DNA of 64,000 bases from Ryuthela nishihirai (GCA_038380435.1 JAWZYU010000025.1:29426707-29490706); one strand, 5' to 3'; positions 12,414-23,247 are shown, counted from the first letter of the stretch. The notes: generated by a model from the letters alone, not told the origin. A program made the numbers and translations.

Positions 12414-13251
12414 CGTTACCAAATTCAATTCCATTACTTTATACTGAAGACTAACTTAGACTTTGCAAACAGTACTAGATCACAGGCATCTGTTACTGTT
12501 TTCATAAAAACAAATTATAAAAAAAATATACGTTGTAATGCGCAAGGTCTAAACGGGCAAAATAAAAATGCAAAACGGAAAATCTAAAAGCAAATTCATA
12601 GTACAAATTCTAGGGTTTTCTTTATTCTTATGAAAGGGCACTTAACGTTTAAGTTATACGATTTCGTAACCGTACCGCGAGCGATCGAATGTCAAAATTC
12701 AAAAGTTGCGACAAATGTACTTTAAAAGACTTTTAAAAATCCCTACCAAGTCAATAAAGCTGTCGTATTTCCTTACGTCACATTCCTGATATCTTCTTGC
12801 TTACAACACTGTCTCGTACTCTCCTACATCTCTAAGCCGTCCTCGTCCATATTTTCAAGGATTCCCGAGCACCAAAGACGATGCTGTAGCACTTAACTCT
12901 TTATGTGACATGTACGCCGTCAGTGGAAGAATACGTTGTCAACACTTGAAACAGAAAATGTTAAACTAAGTTCTCGAAAACTTTCGTTCTTCTTCCTGCA
13001 TAGAGAGAATGTGCACGAAACATTTTTTGTTTTCGGGAGACAGAGAGAAAGAGTTCTCTTTCAGCAGAAACGACGAAGCAGAACCGTAAACTGAAACGGT
13101 AATATGCCGAAAGAGGAAGACAGAGAGCGAATGTAATGAGACTCTCAATCCTGAATACCATTCCAAGGCTTCTGTAGAAAGAAGTACAACTTAAAGATCA
13201 GAATGGAAGCAGTTATGTCGTATGATCTGAATCCACCTTGTTCTGAGCAGG
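12414..13251. other. Unassigned sequence
   Basis: Short overlapping minus-strand frames around 12,961-13,166 have no recognisable domain. Nothing else identified. Confidence 0.45.
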
Positions 13252-13482
13252 GGTTGGCTTTGTTGGCAGTGCGCAAGGCTCGTAATCTAAAGTTTTCAGG
13301 CTTCGAGTTCCACCTGGCCCAGCGTTGATTTTTATCTGTGCAAAACTTCCTGCCCTGCCATCGGTGCGAAAGGGGGCACCCATGGGGTTGGAAAGGCCGC
13401 CGTTCGTCAGATGGGACTACAAACCGTGGCCCCTTGTGCAGGAGAGCCATACTCTGTGCACGTTAAAGAACACGCTGGGTGG
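13252..13482 (+). mobile_element. SINE-A, old copy (left part), interrupted
   Basis: Diverged copy running from the tRNA-like head to the GAACACGCTGGGTGG region, where a younger SINE-A is inserted. The remainder continues after 13,873. Confidence 0.85.
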
Positions 13483-13872
13483 TGGGGCGGGGTGGCTCAG
13501 TCGGTAGCGCGCCAGGCTCGTAATCTGTAGTTCCCAGGTTCGAGTCCCAGATGGGTCAGCGTTGAGATTTATCTCCTCAAAATTCCCCGCCCTGCCCACG
13601 GTCAGTAGGGGACACCGATGGGCTTGGAAAGGCCGCCGTCCGTCGGATGGGATGTTAAGCCGTGGCCCCGTGTGCGGGAGAGCCATACCCTGTTCACGTT
13701 AAAGAACACGCTGGATGGCCTTGACGGGAGGCTACCATCTGTCTCCCAACAGCTGTTCCAGTGGGTCCCCTCCCCCAACCTTCTCTGAGCATTCGGGGTC
13801 CATGTGACCTGGCCATTTAGTCCATGGTGTGCAAAAAAGTGCCGCTCAGAGGTAAAACAACCCAACAACAAA
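13483..13872 (+). mobile_element. SINE-A, young copy inserted in an older SINE-A
   Basis: Near-consensus full-length copy. GCTGGGTGG at 13474-13482 is repeated at 13873-13881, marking the duplicated target inside the older SINE. Confidence 0.93.
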
Positions 13873-14043
13873 GCTGGGTGGCTATCATCTGTCTCCTAAC
13901 AGGTAAAAAGCTCATTGGTAAAAAGTGTCGCTCAGAGGTAAAACAACCCAACAACAACGCTGGGTGGCTATCATCTGTCTCCTAACAGGTGTCCAGTGGG
14001 TTCCCCAACCTTCTCCGAGCACTTGGGATCCTCGTAACCTGGG
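13873..14043 (+). mobile_element. SINE-A, old copy (right part), partly duplicated
   Basis: Continuation of the old copy from 13,252. A segment of about 80 bp (GCTGGGTGGCTATCATCTG plus a tail) is repeated in tandem near 13,873 and 13,954. Confidence 0.75.
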
Positions 14044-14045
14044 TT

Positions 14046-14097
14046 GGATGATGAAGTGCCTTCACGCTCACTGCCATCGCACTCAGGGTTGATAGTC
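14046..14097 (+). repeat. Left arm of a 52-bp inverted repeat
   Basis: Matches the reverse complement of 15238-15289 at 50 of 52 positions. It begins GGATGATGAAGTGCC and ends GGGTTGATAGTC. Could be a transposon end or a simple inverted duplication. Confidence 0.85.
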
Positions 14098-14107
14098 AGG
14101 GTAGATA

Positions 14108-14356
14108 TTTTACCAATGAGCAGCACTTTTTTTTGCACACAATAGGCTAGATGGCCAGGTCACAAGGACCCCGAAGGCTCAGAGAAGGTTAGGAGAAGGG
14201 TTCAGCTGTTAGGGAACAGATGGTAGCCTCCCGTCAAAGCCATACAGCGTGTTCTTTAACGTTCACAGGGTATGGTCTCCTGCACACAGGACAACGGCTT
14301 AAACGTCCCATCCGATGGACAGCGGCCTTTCCAAGCCATTGGTGTCCCCTACTGAC
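14108..14356 (-). mobile_element. SINE-A, partial old copy
   Basis: Body from near the tail to CCCTACTGACTG. The tRNA-like head is missing where the next copy begins. Confidence 0.82.
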
Positions 14357-14683
14357 TGGTTTTACCTCTCAACGGCACTTTTTTGCACACCATAGGCTAA
14401 AACTGGAATAACTGTTGGGAGACCATATGGTAACCTCCCGTCAAGGCCATCCAGCGTGTTCTTTAACGTGCACAGGGTATGGCTCTCCCTCACACGGAGC
14501 CACGGCTTAACGTCCAATCCGACGGACTGCGGTCTTCTGAAGCCAATCGGTGTCCCCTACTGACCGTGGGCAGGGCGCGGAGTTTTGCGGAGATAAATCT
14601 CAACGCTGACCCAGCTGGGACTCGAATCTGGGAACTTTAGATTACGAGTCTGGCGCGTTACCGACTGAGCCACCCCCGGCCCC
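14357..14683 (-). mobile_element. SINE-A, internally deleted
   Basis: Tail, body and complete tRNA-like head, lacking about 45 bp after GGCTAAA. Abuts the previous copy in the same orientation. Confidence 0.88.
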
Positions 14684-14721
14684 TCTCCTACAGACGGAGG
14701 ATAGTGTGAAGAGTTTTACGT

Positions 14722-14795
14722 CCTTGTGATCTGACCATTTTGCTCATTGTGTGCCAAAAATGGGCCACTAAATTATAAAGCAACCCAACCGAAAT
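14722..14795 (+). mobile_element. SINE-A tail fragment
   Basis: Only the last 70 or so bases of the body and a CAACCCAACC tail. Confidence 0.7.
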
Positions 14796-15237
14796 CTTAT
14801 CCGGAATTCGACCGTATAAACTCTTCGTGGTTCAAAAATTGAGGCTAGATAGTGAGCCAAGATAATATAAATAACTGATTTACCCATTAAAGGGGATATT
14901 ATTACCCCCTTTCATGGGGGGTATAACTGGGAAAGATGTCTTGCCGAGCAGCTCGGATAGTCGTTCGTCAATTTAATGGCGCCCTAAGCAACAAAGACTA
15001 GGAGTGCGCCAAACGAGATATAAGGCAAAATAGGTAAAAGCCACTTGACTCTTAACCGAGCAGATGGGCGTCGGTTTATTGATCACAAATGTGCTGTTTA
15101 CGGTCGGATGCTATTCAAAGGAATACTTAAATCGGGTATGTGAGCTCGGAAAGAGAGCTTTTATTTCGCTAGGTCACCAGCTGCAATAATCAGAACCACG
15201 TGAGACAGATGCGAGGGAAGAACAAAATCCCATTGCG
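14796..15237. other. Unassigned sequence
   Basis: Contains a small hairpin near 14,888 (AAAGGGGATA and its rough complement). No ORF. Confidence 0.45.
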
Positions 15238-15289
15238 GACTATCAACCCTGAGTGTGATGGCAGTGAGTGTGAAGGCACTTCATCATCC
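15238..15289 (-). repeat. Right arm of the 52-bp inverted repeat
   Basis: Reverse-complement partner of 14046-14097. The 1.14 kb between the arms is largely SINE-A. Confidence 0.85.
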
Positions 15290-15580
15290 TAGAATAAGAG
15301 GAGACTATTGATAGGAGGAATCTGAACTACTGCGCTGCATAAAGGATCCTTAATGTTCTTCTAAGGTCACTGAGGAAGGAGGAAAAAAAGGACTTTCAGG
15401 TTAGTTAAATTTACAACCCGGAAGTACTCAGGAATAAGTTTGAACGACTTTATTGGAAGAGCATCTCATGGAAGAGTGTGTATCTTCGCTTTTACTCAGC
15501 AAGTGATATTTGTCACAACTTTTGAACCTACCGTCGTATATATATAAATATATGCTCTCAGTCAAGACCAGATCTGCTGA

Positions 15581-15880
15581 TTGGGTTGGGTTGTTTTACA
15601 TCTGAGCGGCACTTTTTTGCACAACATGGGTTAAATGGACAGGTCACAAGGATCCCGAAGGCTCAGAGAAGGTTGGAAGAGGGGACCCACTGGAATAGCT
15701 GTTGAGAGACAGATGGTAGCCTCCCGTCTACGCCATCCAGTGTGTTCTTTAACGTGCACAGGGTATGGTTCTCCAGCACACGGGGCCACGACTTAACGTC
15801 CCATCCGACGGACGGCGGCCTTTCCAAGCCCATCGGTGTCCCCTACTGACCGTGGGCAGGGCGAGGTATTTTGCGGAGAT
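15581..15880 (-). mobile_element. SINE-A, head missing
   Basis: Tail and body up to GCGGAGAT, then an abrupt junction with another repeat at 15,881. The tRNA-like head is absent. Confidence 0.87.
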
Positions 15881-16138
15881 CAGATATGTGGGTGGGAGGG
15901 GGTGTGGGGTGGGTGGGAAAAAGGGACCATTTTCTCCTCCTTTGGCCGTGAGGAAGAGAAAACGGAATGGAGACGAATAAACTATTAAACAAAATGCAAA
16001 TTAACTGAGTTTTTGAAGAAATTTTTTAAAAATAACTAAAAAGGAGGGGGGGGGATATATAACGAGAAGGAATTCCGGTCCATTCCAGCTCAATCTTGCC
16101 CCTCCTCCCCATTTAATATTTTTCTAGGCCCGGTCCTG
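15881..16138 (-). mobile_element. hAT-like short element, copy 1
   Basis: The reverse complement aligns with 17475-17727 over most of its length, including both ends. In that sense the ends read CAGGACCGGGCC and ATCTG. Rich in G runs, no ORF. The CAGG...CCTG ends suggest a hAT-type nonautonomous element, but no target duplication is clear. Confidence 0.5.
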
Positions 16139-16165
16139 CACTTGGTGTCCACTTTGGTAGAGGTA

Positions 16166-16462
16166 GTTGGATTGTTTTACCTCTGAACGACGCTTTTGTA
16201 TCGTCGCTCAAATAAGTATCCGAACGCTATGGTTGATTACAGAATTAAGAAAAAATATCTGGCAGCGATTTTTTTAGAAATTAGTGATCTGACAACCTTC
16301 GTGTCACGTGGCACGAAGTTTTTCAGATCACTAATTTCTAAAAAATCGCTGCCAGACATTTTTTTCTTAATTCTGAAATCAACCATAGCGTTCGGATATT
16401 TTTTTGAGCGACTGTACACAGAGTAAGATAAATGACCATGAGACAACCTCCGTCCAAACGTT
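16166..16462 (-). mobile_element. SINE-A tail fragment split by MITE-1
   Basis: SINE-A sequence at 16166-16198 stops at TTTTG and resumes at 16417 with CACAGAGTAAG, matching the expected continuation. The interruption is the palindromic MITE with a TA duplication. Confidence 0.78.
16201..16414. mobile_element. MITE-1, palindromic Tc1/mariner-type, copy 1
   Basis: 214 bp, almost entirely two inverted arms of about 105 bp meeting at a CACGTG-like centre. Flanked by TA at 16199-16200 and 16415-16416. The right end reads CGACTG; the left terminal CAGT is mutated to TCGT. TA target and CAGT ends are typical of Tc1/mariner. It has no coding capacity and would form a long hairpin. Confidence 0.9.
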
Positions 16463-16737
16463 TCGGAGCAAACCGAATAGGTAAATATGGGACAGACTGA
16501 AGCTGAGTAATTTCTTTAAAAACGTCAATCATTTTTTATATATACGTCAATCACATTTTCCTAAATTTCGATTTTCAACTATGTTTAATCCGTAATCAAA
16601 GAGTTATGGAAGTCGACAAATTTAAGAGATAATTCTGCAAAAATTGCAAAAAATATAAATGATAATATAAACTAGATTTGAGTTCGGATTTCGGATTTGT
16701 CTGGTTCAATCTCACTCGATCCGGGAAAGCTCTGACT

Positions 16738-17095
16738 TGTTTGGGTTGGGTTGTTTTACCTCTGAGCGGCACTTTTTTGCACACCATGGGCTAAATGGCC
16801 AGGTCACATGGACCCCGAAGGCTCAGAGAAAGTTGGGGGAGGGGACCCACTGAAACAGCTGTTGGGAGACAAGATGGTAGCCTCCCGTCAAGGATATCCA
16901 GCGTGTTCTTTAACGTGCACAGGGTATGGTTCTCCCGCATACGGGGCCACGGCTTAACGTCCCATCCGACGGACGGCGGCCTTTCCAAGCACATCGGTGT
17001 CTCCTACTGACCGTGGGCAGGGCGGGGAATTTTGCGGAGATAAATCTCAACGCTGACCCAGCTGGGACTCGAACCTGGGAACTACAGATTACGAG
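16738..17095 (-). mobile_element. SINE-A, truncated in the tRNA head, with TSD
   Basis: Near-consensus copy ending at ACAGATTACGAG, so the A box is missing. Perfect 11-bp duplication AAGCTCTGACT at 16727-16737 and 17096-17106. This shows that 5' truncation happened at insertion. Confidence 0.93.
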
Positions 17096-17106
17096 AAGCT
17101 CTGACT

Positions 17107-17404
17107 AAGTTATAATATAAATATTTTGTTGTGTGTGCGTGTTATGGAAAAAAAATGCGTAAAATAATATATTTTTAATTATAATTTTAGTTTCTTAATC
17201 AGTCTTTAGAAGGCCCGCGTCCAGAAAAAAATAAGGAAGGGGCAGGGGGGAAAGAAACTCAATCGGGTCCGAAAAATACAACAGGGGAGAAAGGCGGGGG
17301 GGGGGGGTGCGCCCCCAACAGATTGGATTTCCTTTATAGTATAACATTACCCTTTCTGTTTTGTTATATATAATATATATATATCTCGGTTTTATTTCCC
17401 TCCC
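17107..17404. other. Unassigned, with G-rich and AT-repeat patches
   Basis: Holds a run of 12 or more G near 17,296 and an ATATATATAT stretch near 17,370-17,386. No gene. Confidence 0.45.
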
Positions 17405-17446
17405 CCTATGTGTACAAAAGCGTCTCTCAGATGTAAAACAATCCAT
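17405..17446 (+). mobile_element. SINE-A tail fragment
   Basis: About 40 bp matching the 3' end, with GTAAAACAATCC. Confidence 0.6.
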
Positions 17447-17474
17447 TTCAATCTACGGAATTGGGCACAGAGTG

Positions 17475-17727
17475 CAGGCCCGGACCTAGAAAAAATAAAG
17501 GGGGCGAAGGTCCGAGTGATTCGAATGAAAGGGGGGGGGAGACAAGTAAAGCTGGAATGAACCAGAAATCCGTTATATATTGCTCTCTCTTTTTAAGTTG
17601 CTTTTAACAAATTTCTTGAAAAATACGGTTAATTTTAAATTTTTAGTTTTTTCGCCTCCGTTCCGTTTTCTCCCGCTTAAGTGGAGAGGGAGACAAAAAA
17701 TAGCTACCCCCCTCAGATCTGATCCTG
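17475..17727 (+). mobile_element. hAT-like short element, copy 2
   Basis: Starts CAGGCCCGGACCTAG and ends CTGATCCTG. Diverged from the inverted copy at 15881-16138. The flanks ACAGAGTG and ACAGTGTA share only the first four bases, so a target duplication is not established. Confidence 0.5.
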
Positions 17728-17789
17728 ACAGTGTATATACGATGGCAGGTTAAAACATTCTAACAAATGTCACTTGCCAAGCTAGTTTT

Positions 17790-18898
17790 ATCTCCCACTG
17801 CGAGATATATACATAATAAGAGGTGTCTGTGTGTGAATGTGGCAGCCATAACTCATCGGGAAAGCTACGTAAAAGCTTTAAAATTTCATAGAATGTTTCT
17901 CGTTGTGGTCTGAATTGCAGTGCCAAATCGCAAGTCGAAAGTCCAAACAGGGGGCTTGCTAGAAGCGAAAACTTTTACCATGCTATTCCCAGGTAAAACG
18001 AGAATCGCTGTCAAATTTATTGTTGCCATTTACTGCTCCCTAACTGTGAACGTAAAGAGTTAAAACAGCATTTAAATCTGCTGCCGTTGCCAGATCTTCA
18101 AAATTTCAAAGACATTATTGAAGCGTACCATTTTAGCCAGGGACCTGATTTTCTAACCCGACATGGGGTCGGGCAGGGGGAACCGCCTACGAAATTTGGG
18201 ACCTTTCGGTGAAGCATGTCGGGAATTACAGAATATCAAAATCTGACGAAATGAATATCTTGATCATTTGACACGGGCTCTGAGAGCGCGTGCCGTCTCA
18301 GCAATGACCTTTGCAACACCGGGAAATTATGTTCAAATTGTGATAAAATGTATAACAAAATACTAACAAATAAAGAAACTAACCTTTAGTGCTAATCTTT
18401 AGAACTAACCTTTAGTGCTAACCTTTAGAACTAACCTTCAGTGCAGAACGAACTTTTAGTGCAGAAAGAAACTAACCTTTAGTGCTGGAAACAACAGAAT
18501 ATGCAGATCAAAAGTGAGACACTAGTTGTGACAATTTGTGTAGAAAAGAAGCCACGGGCCAAACGGGAACCTGTTTTTTAAACCAATCACCGGGCACACG
18601 AGTATGCCATGCAAAAAATGTGGACCGTGCGGACGAATATCACGGGAGCCATAAGGCAGCAAAATTTGTGGTAACGGAAATAAAAATCTAGATAGCTTAA
18701 ACAGAAATTAAGCCACGGGCTATGAGAGAGCTCGCTGACGTCGACAAGGATTCAAGCAAACACCAGACAAATTCCTTCCTGTTGAAAATCGTGCTGAAGT
18801 GTTGGGGGGCGAGTACTACAAAATTTACCTTTAGTGCATTGAAAATAAGAATGTACAGATTAAAGGTGTCCGGACAGCGCCTGGTACCGTTAAGCTAG
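17790..18898 (+). mobile_element. Helitron-like nonautonomous element, copy 1
   Basis: Shares several blocks in order with 18899-19807: GGCAGCCATAA, CAGTGCCAAAT, ACCATGCTATTCC, a GCCACGGGCTATGAGAGAGC block and ACCTTTAGTGCA. It ends CGTTAAG then CTAG, preceded by a GC-rich imperfect hairpin (CCGGACAGCGCCTGG). Helitrons end in CTRR after a short hairpin and have no terminal inverted repeats, which fits. Includes a short ACCTTTAG-type tandem patch near 18,365-18,480. The 5' boundary is uncertain. No Rep/helicase coding sequence. Confidence 0.5.
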
Positions 18899-19807
18899 TC
18901 TAATGTAATAAAAGAAGGTGTCTCTGTGTGTGTGTGTGTGTGTCTGTGGCAGCCATAATTCATCGGGAAATCAACGTAGACGCATCTATTTTTCAGAGAA
19001 TGTTTCTGGTTGTGGTCGTTTTTGCAGTGCCAAATTTCAAGTCGGAAGTCTAAAACGGAGGCTTTCTAGAAGCAAAAATATTTACCATGCTATTCCTACG
19101 GGAATTGTTGCCATTTATTATTCCTAACTATGAACTTAAATCAACATTCAAATCTGCTGCCATTGCCACATTTCCCACATTTCCGAGGGCATTATTAAGG
19201 TGCCCCATTTCAGCTAGAGGCCTGATTTTCTGTCGAAAAAAAAACTCGATCGTTTGCGACGAAGCCATGAGCTATGAGAGCGCGAGCTGAATCGGCAATG
19301 ACTTTGCAACACCGGGAAATTCTACGTGTTAAAACTGTGCTAAAATGTCGGGGGGGGGGGGGGGTGAGATACTTACAAAACTAACCTTTAATGCTGTAAA
19401 CAACTGAATATGCAAATTAAAAGTGTAACAATTTGTTTAGAAACGAAGCCATGGGACAAGGGGAACCTGATTTATAAACCAATCACCGGGGCCCAAGGGG
19501 AGGCTGTGCAGGAAATTTGGACCATAGATCAAGTATCACTGGAGCAGTAGGGCAGAAAAATCTGTCGTAATGGAAATAAAAATCTTTGTAACTTAGGTAG
19601 AAACTAAGCCACGGGCTATGAGAGAGCTCGCTGACGTCAACAACAATACAAGAAAACATCGAGAAATTTTCTTCGTGTTGGAAATCTGTGCTAAAATGTC
19701 GAGGGAGGGGAGAGTTAGTACTTACAAAATTTACCTTTAGTGCAGTGAAAACAATAATATATAGATTAAAAATGACATCCGGGTAGCGACGGGTGCTGTT
19801 CCGCTAG
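18899..19807 (+). mobile_element. Helitron-like nonautonomous element, copy 2
   Basis: Begins TCTAATG directly after the CTAG of copy 1 and ends CCGCTAG before T. The hairpin region reads CCGGGTAGCGACGGG. A (GT)n run lies near 18,926-18,942 and a G run near 19,351. TC start and CTAG end are Helitron hallmarks. Head-to-tail joining without spacer is known for this class. A 69-aa frame here is incidental. Confidence 0.55.
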
Positions 19808-19861
19808 TAAGTAATAAAAAAGAAGATACATGCTCTTCCATGGGAAATCCTTGGGAGTCAT

Positions 19862-20740
19862 CAAAAATTACTTTTGGCCGTAAAAAAGTAAATTTTACTT
19901 AAGGCAGCAAAAGTAAATTTTATTTAGGAATATCAAACGCAAATTTTTCTTGATCGAGTAAATTTTATTCAGAGCGACAAAAATTAATTTTATTTAGAGC
20001 GGCGAAAAGTAAATTTACGTTATGGCGGCAAAAAGCTCATTTTACATAGAGCAGCTTTTGGGTTGTTTTACCTCAGAGAATGTTGGGAGAGGGGACCCAC
20101 TGGAACAGCTGTTAGGAGACAGATGGTAACCTCCCGTCAAAGCCATCCAGTGTGTTCTTTAACGTGCACAGGGTATGGCTCTCCCGCACACGGAACCACG
20201 TCTCAAACGTCCCATCCGACGGATGGTGGCCTTTCCTAGCCCATCGGTGTCACCTACTGACCGTGTGCAGGGTGGGGGTGTTTTGCGGAGATAAATCTCA
20301 ACGCTGACCCAGCTGGGACTCGAACCTGGAAATTTCAGATTACGAGCCTGGCGCACTACCGACTGAGCAACCCCCGCCCCACGTAGAGCAGCAAAAAGTA
20401 AATTTTATTTAGGGACACAAAAAGTAAATTTATGTGATGGAGGCAAAATACATTTTATTTACTACGTTAAAGAGTGAGTTTTATTCTGGATGGAAAGAGC
20501 TCATTTTTCTTAGGGCGGCAAAATTTAAATTCTTCAGGGAGGCAAAAAGTAAATTTTAGGGCGGCAAAGCACAGTTATCCAGTGCGGCAAAAAAGTATTT
20601 AGAGTTCCAAAAAAAAATTTTTATTCAGGGCAGCAAAAATGAATTTTATTTAGGGCTACAGAAAATAAATTTCAATTAGAGCGGCAAAAAGTAAATTTTA
20701 GAGTGGCGAAAAGGAATTTTTTTGAGGGTGGGAAAAAATT
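19862..20740. repeat. Degenerate minisatellite of about 28 bp
   Basis: Recurrent, strongly diverged units around GCGGCAAAAAGTAAATTTTATTTAG, on both sides of an inserted SINE-A (20056-20380). Unit length varies from about 20 to 35 bp. No coding sense. Confidence 0.8.
20056..20380 (-). mobile_element. SINE-A, internally deleted, in the minisatellite
   Basis: Tail, part of the body and complete tRNA head, with roughly 60 bp missing after TTTTACCTCAGAG. Target duplication ACRTAGAGCAGC at 20044-20055 and 20381-20392 (one mismatch). Confidence 0.92.
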
Positions 20741-21499
20741 TGTTAATTTGGGGCTGTGAAATATTTTAGGCCATTGCTGGATATTTTTAACCGCCTTCCA
20801 ACAGATAATAGGATTTTCCATTTATCTGTTTAATTCATTACGAATATTATTCACTTTGTAATTTTTGTTTCATCATTATCATTTATCTGTTTAATCAAAG
20901 CATTTAAGTGTCTGTTATTAACAAAGAAAAGTAATAACCCTTTTTTGGAAAACCAGCTTAAAAAATATATTTTAATCTTTAAATCTTATTTTGACCTGTT
21001 GAATGAATCGACGAACAATTCGTACAGATTTTGTTTATTTTTACATAGAGATTACGTTTCAAGTACCAATTTTGGCTCTGACTATTCACGGAAATCTTCC
21101 CCATTTATTCACATGCTCTACACTTACCTCTTTTTTCTTTACAAAAGCCTTTTTACTTCTGGAAATATGAACGTTTTTATTGGCGGGCATACAAAACCTA
21201 GATATTTCGACGTTGGAAAAAAAGCTTAAAGAGCTTCGGGGCAGGGTAACTCGAGATTTATCCTCAAATAAAAATTTGATTCTTCGTTGAAGTTTCTGAA
21301 CAAATGAGCACTCTACAAGCTTGAAAGGTTTCTCTTCCTTCTTCACGTCATACGGGCAAAACCAAGCAAAATTCAACTGAGCTTTTTGCAAATTGGAAGC
21401 TACCAAAATATGTTTTATACCCGAAATAAATTTTCAGTGAGTGTTATTTTCTGAATGGGTAATCTGGCAACGGGCTGAGAGCTCGAGTGGAACAGTTTA
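20741..21499. other. Unassigned sequence
   Basis: Two overlapping frames of 94 (plus) and 106 codons (minus) at 20,945-21,406 have no recognisable domain and are probably chance. Confidence 0.4.
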
Positions 21500-21871
21500 A
21501 TTCAATTCAAATTCATTTCGCACTTTTGATACATTACAAACATGCAATTTAAAACTTATAATAACAAAAGGAATAAATGTTTTTTTCTTTTCCAAAGTAA
21601 ATAGACAATTTTGAAAGTGTAAAATTCAAAACTCCACATGAGCCAAAGGTCGTTTATGAAGATATTAGATTAATTAAGAAAACATAAAATATTGTAAACC
21701 AACACTACCAACTTATATAACGCTGACATATAATAAACTCGTTAATATTATAACTCAAAATGTGTATTTAGACACTATAATCATGCAAGTCATAGTTACT
21801 ATAACAAATTTTCTACCTTTTGCTCGAGTATCCATTTCATAATTAATTTTTTAAAAAGATAAATATTTCTT

Positions 21872-22069
21872 TCATTTTTTATGCTGTAAGGTAAAGTATT
21901 TGAATATTTTAGGAGTCAGGTATACATAATGTTTGCAAAAAGCTGTTTTTCTGGGAGTAATCACATTTAAATGTCCAACTGTTGAAAGTCTGGTATTTTC
22001 ATTGAAAACTTTTACATTTGAATCATCCCAATTTTTGACAATATATGGTAATATATAATTTTTATGCAA
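21872..22069 (-). pseudogene. ORF2 fragment: C-terminal end
   Basis: 65 codons with ENTR followed by PRKTAFCKHYVYLTPKIF, the pattern seen at the end of CR1/Jockey ORF2 (NTR...YxGPKxWN). Separated from the thumb fragment by stops and frameshifts. Confidence 0.6.
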
Positions 22070-22203
22070 ATGGTAAATATATAATTTTAGGATTTGTAAA
22101 ATTTGTAAAGAAGTATATTAATTTTGGATGCTATCAAACGTTCGTTTCTTGAGCATGCACCTCAACGCATAGTTTTGAAGATTCTGAAGGTCTCAAATTT
22201 GAT

Positions 22204-22680
22204 TCATAAAGGCCACCCCATGAAACAATACCATATTCCAAATAAGATTTTATCCACGAATTGTAAATTTTTTTTTAACATGGACAAATTCAAAAAACTT
22301 CTAATAAAATATATTCTTGAAATCATGATATTCAAGCTTTTTACTACGTTTATTACATGCAACTTCCATGTGAGGTTACTATCTATAAATACTCCCAGAT
22401 ATCTAAAACCATCAACACCCTGTATAACTGGACAAGAACATGACCAATTTTGACAGTTTATATCATGATAAATTAACTTATTGTATAGTTCATCAATAGA
22501 CTTATTTTTTAGTCTAAAATTTATATATTTCGATTTGTTGACATTTAAAAATAGCATATTTTTCACAAACCAGTTATTTATTTCTTTTAAATCCTCATTT
22601 ATTTTTAAAACAATATTTTCAATGTTGCCAAGGTAAACCAGTGCAATATCATCTGCAAATACAATGTTAATCCCGTTCAA
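22204..22680 (-). pseudogene. ORF2 fragment: catalytic FADD and thumb
   Basis: 158 codons starting just before VFADDIAL, the metal-binding box of the palm. It then has LNVNKSKYINF, FRYLGVFIDSNLTWKLHV (thumb-type YLGVxxDxxLxW) and ILFGIWYCFMGWPL. It stops where family members continue, because of a frameshift. The mRNA would not give an active protein. Confidence 0.85.
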
Positions 22681-22863
22681 TGGTAAATCACATAGGTCAT
22701 TAAAAAATATTAAAAATAATATTGATCCAAGGACTGAACCCTGTGGGACCCCAAAATTAACATAAGCAGAGGTACTATAACAATTTTTTTTATTTTTACA
22801 ATTTTTTTGTCTTTCACTTAAATAACTAGTTAGCCAAGATAGAAAAAGTTGGAATGAGAGGTC

Positions 22864-23247
22864 TTATGCTAATTTTTTCAGCAACACACTGTGAGAAACA
22901 GATTCAAATGTTTTTTTTACATCTAGAAACCAAACAGCAACTCTCAAATTATCGTTAATACCACGATGAATAATTGAGGTGGATCTCAAAATTACATCTT
23001 CAGTCCCCCTATTTTTCCGAAAACCATATTTGTTGTCTGGGAAAAAATTGTATTTATCTAAAAAATTTAATAACCTCTTCTTAACTATTTTTTCAAATAT
23101 TTTGGTCAAAATCGGCAAAATAGATATAGGTCGATAATTTTGAAATTTTGTTTCATCACCCCCCTTGAAAATTGGTACAACAGTAGCAACTTTAAGGCAA
23201 ACAGGAAAAGAACCTGATAACAGAGAATTATTACATAGAGAACACAA
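22864..23247 (-). pseudogene. ORF2 fragment: reverse transcriptase fingers/palm
   Basis: 127 codons with VATVVPIFKGGDETKFQNYR, PISILPILTKIFEKIV, YGFRKNRGTEDVI and WFLDVKKTFESVSH. In intact relatives the last motif reads DxxKAFDxVxH with the first catalytic Asp. Here D is kept, but A becomes T and the second D becomes E. The frame then ends and resumes shifted at 22,680. Confidence 0.85.

Noticed and set aside
13525..13600. tRNA gene (tRNA-Thr CGT or Met-like)
   Set aside because: The cloverleaf-like head is repeated in dozens of copies followed by the same non-tRNA body, and acceptor-stem pairing is poor. It is the SINE-A promoter head.
20945..21406. Small genes on either strand next to the LINE
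   Set aside because: Overlapping frames on both strands, no recognisable domain, no splice context.
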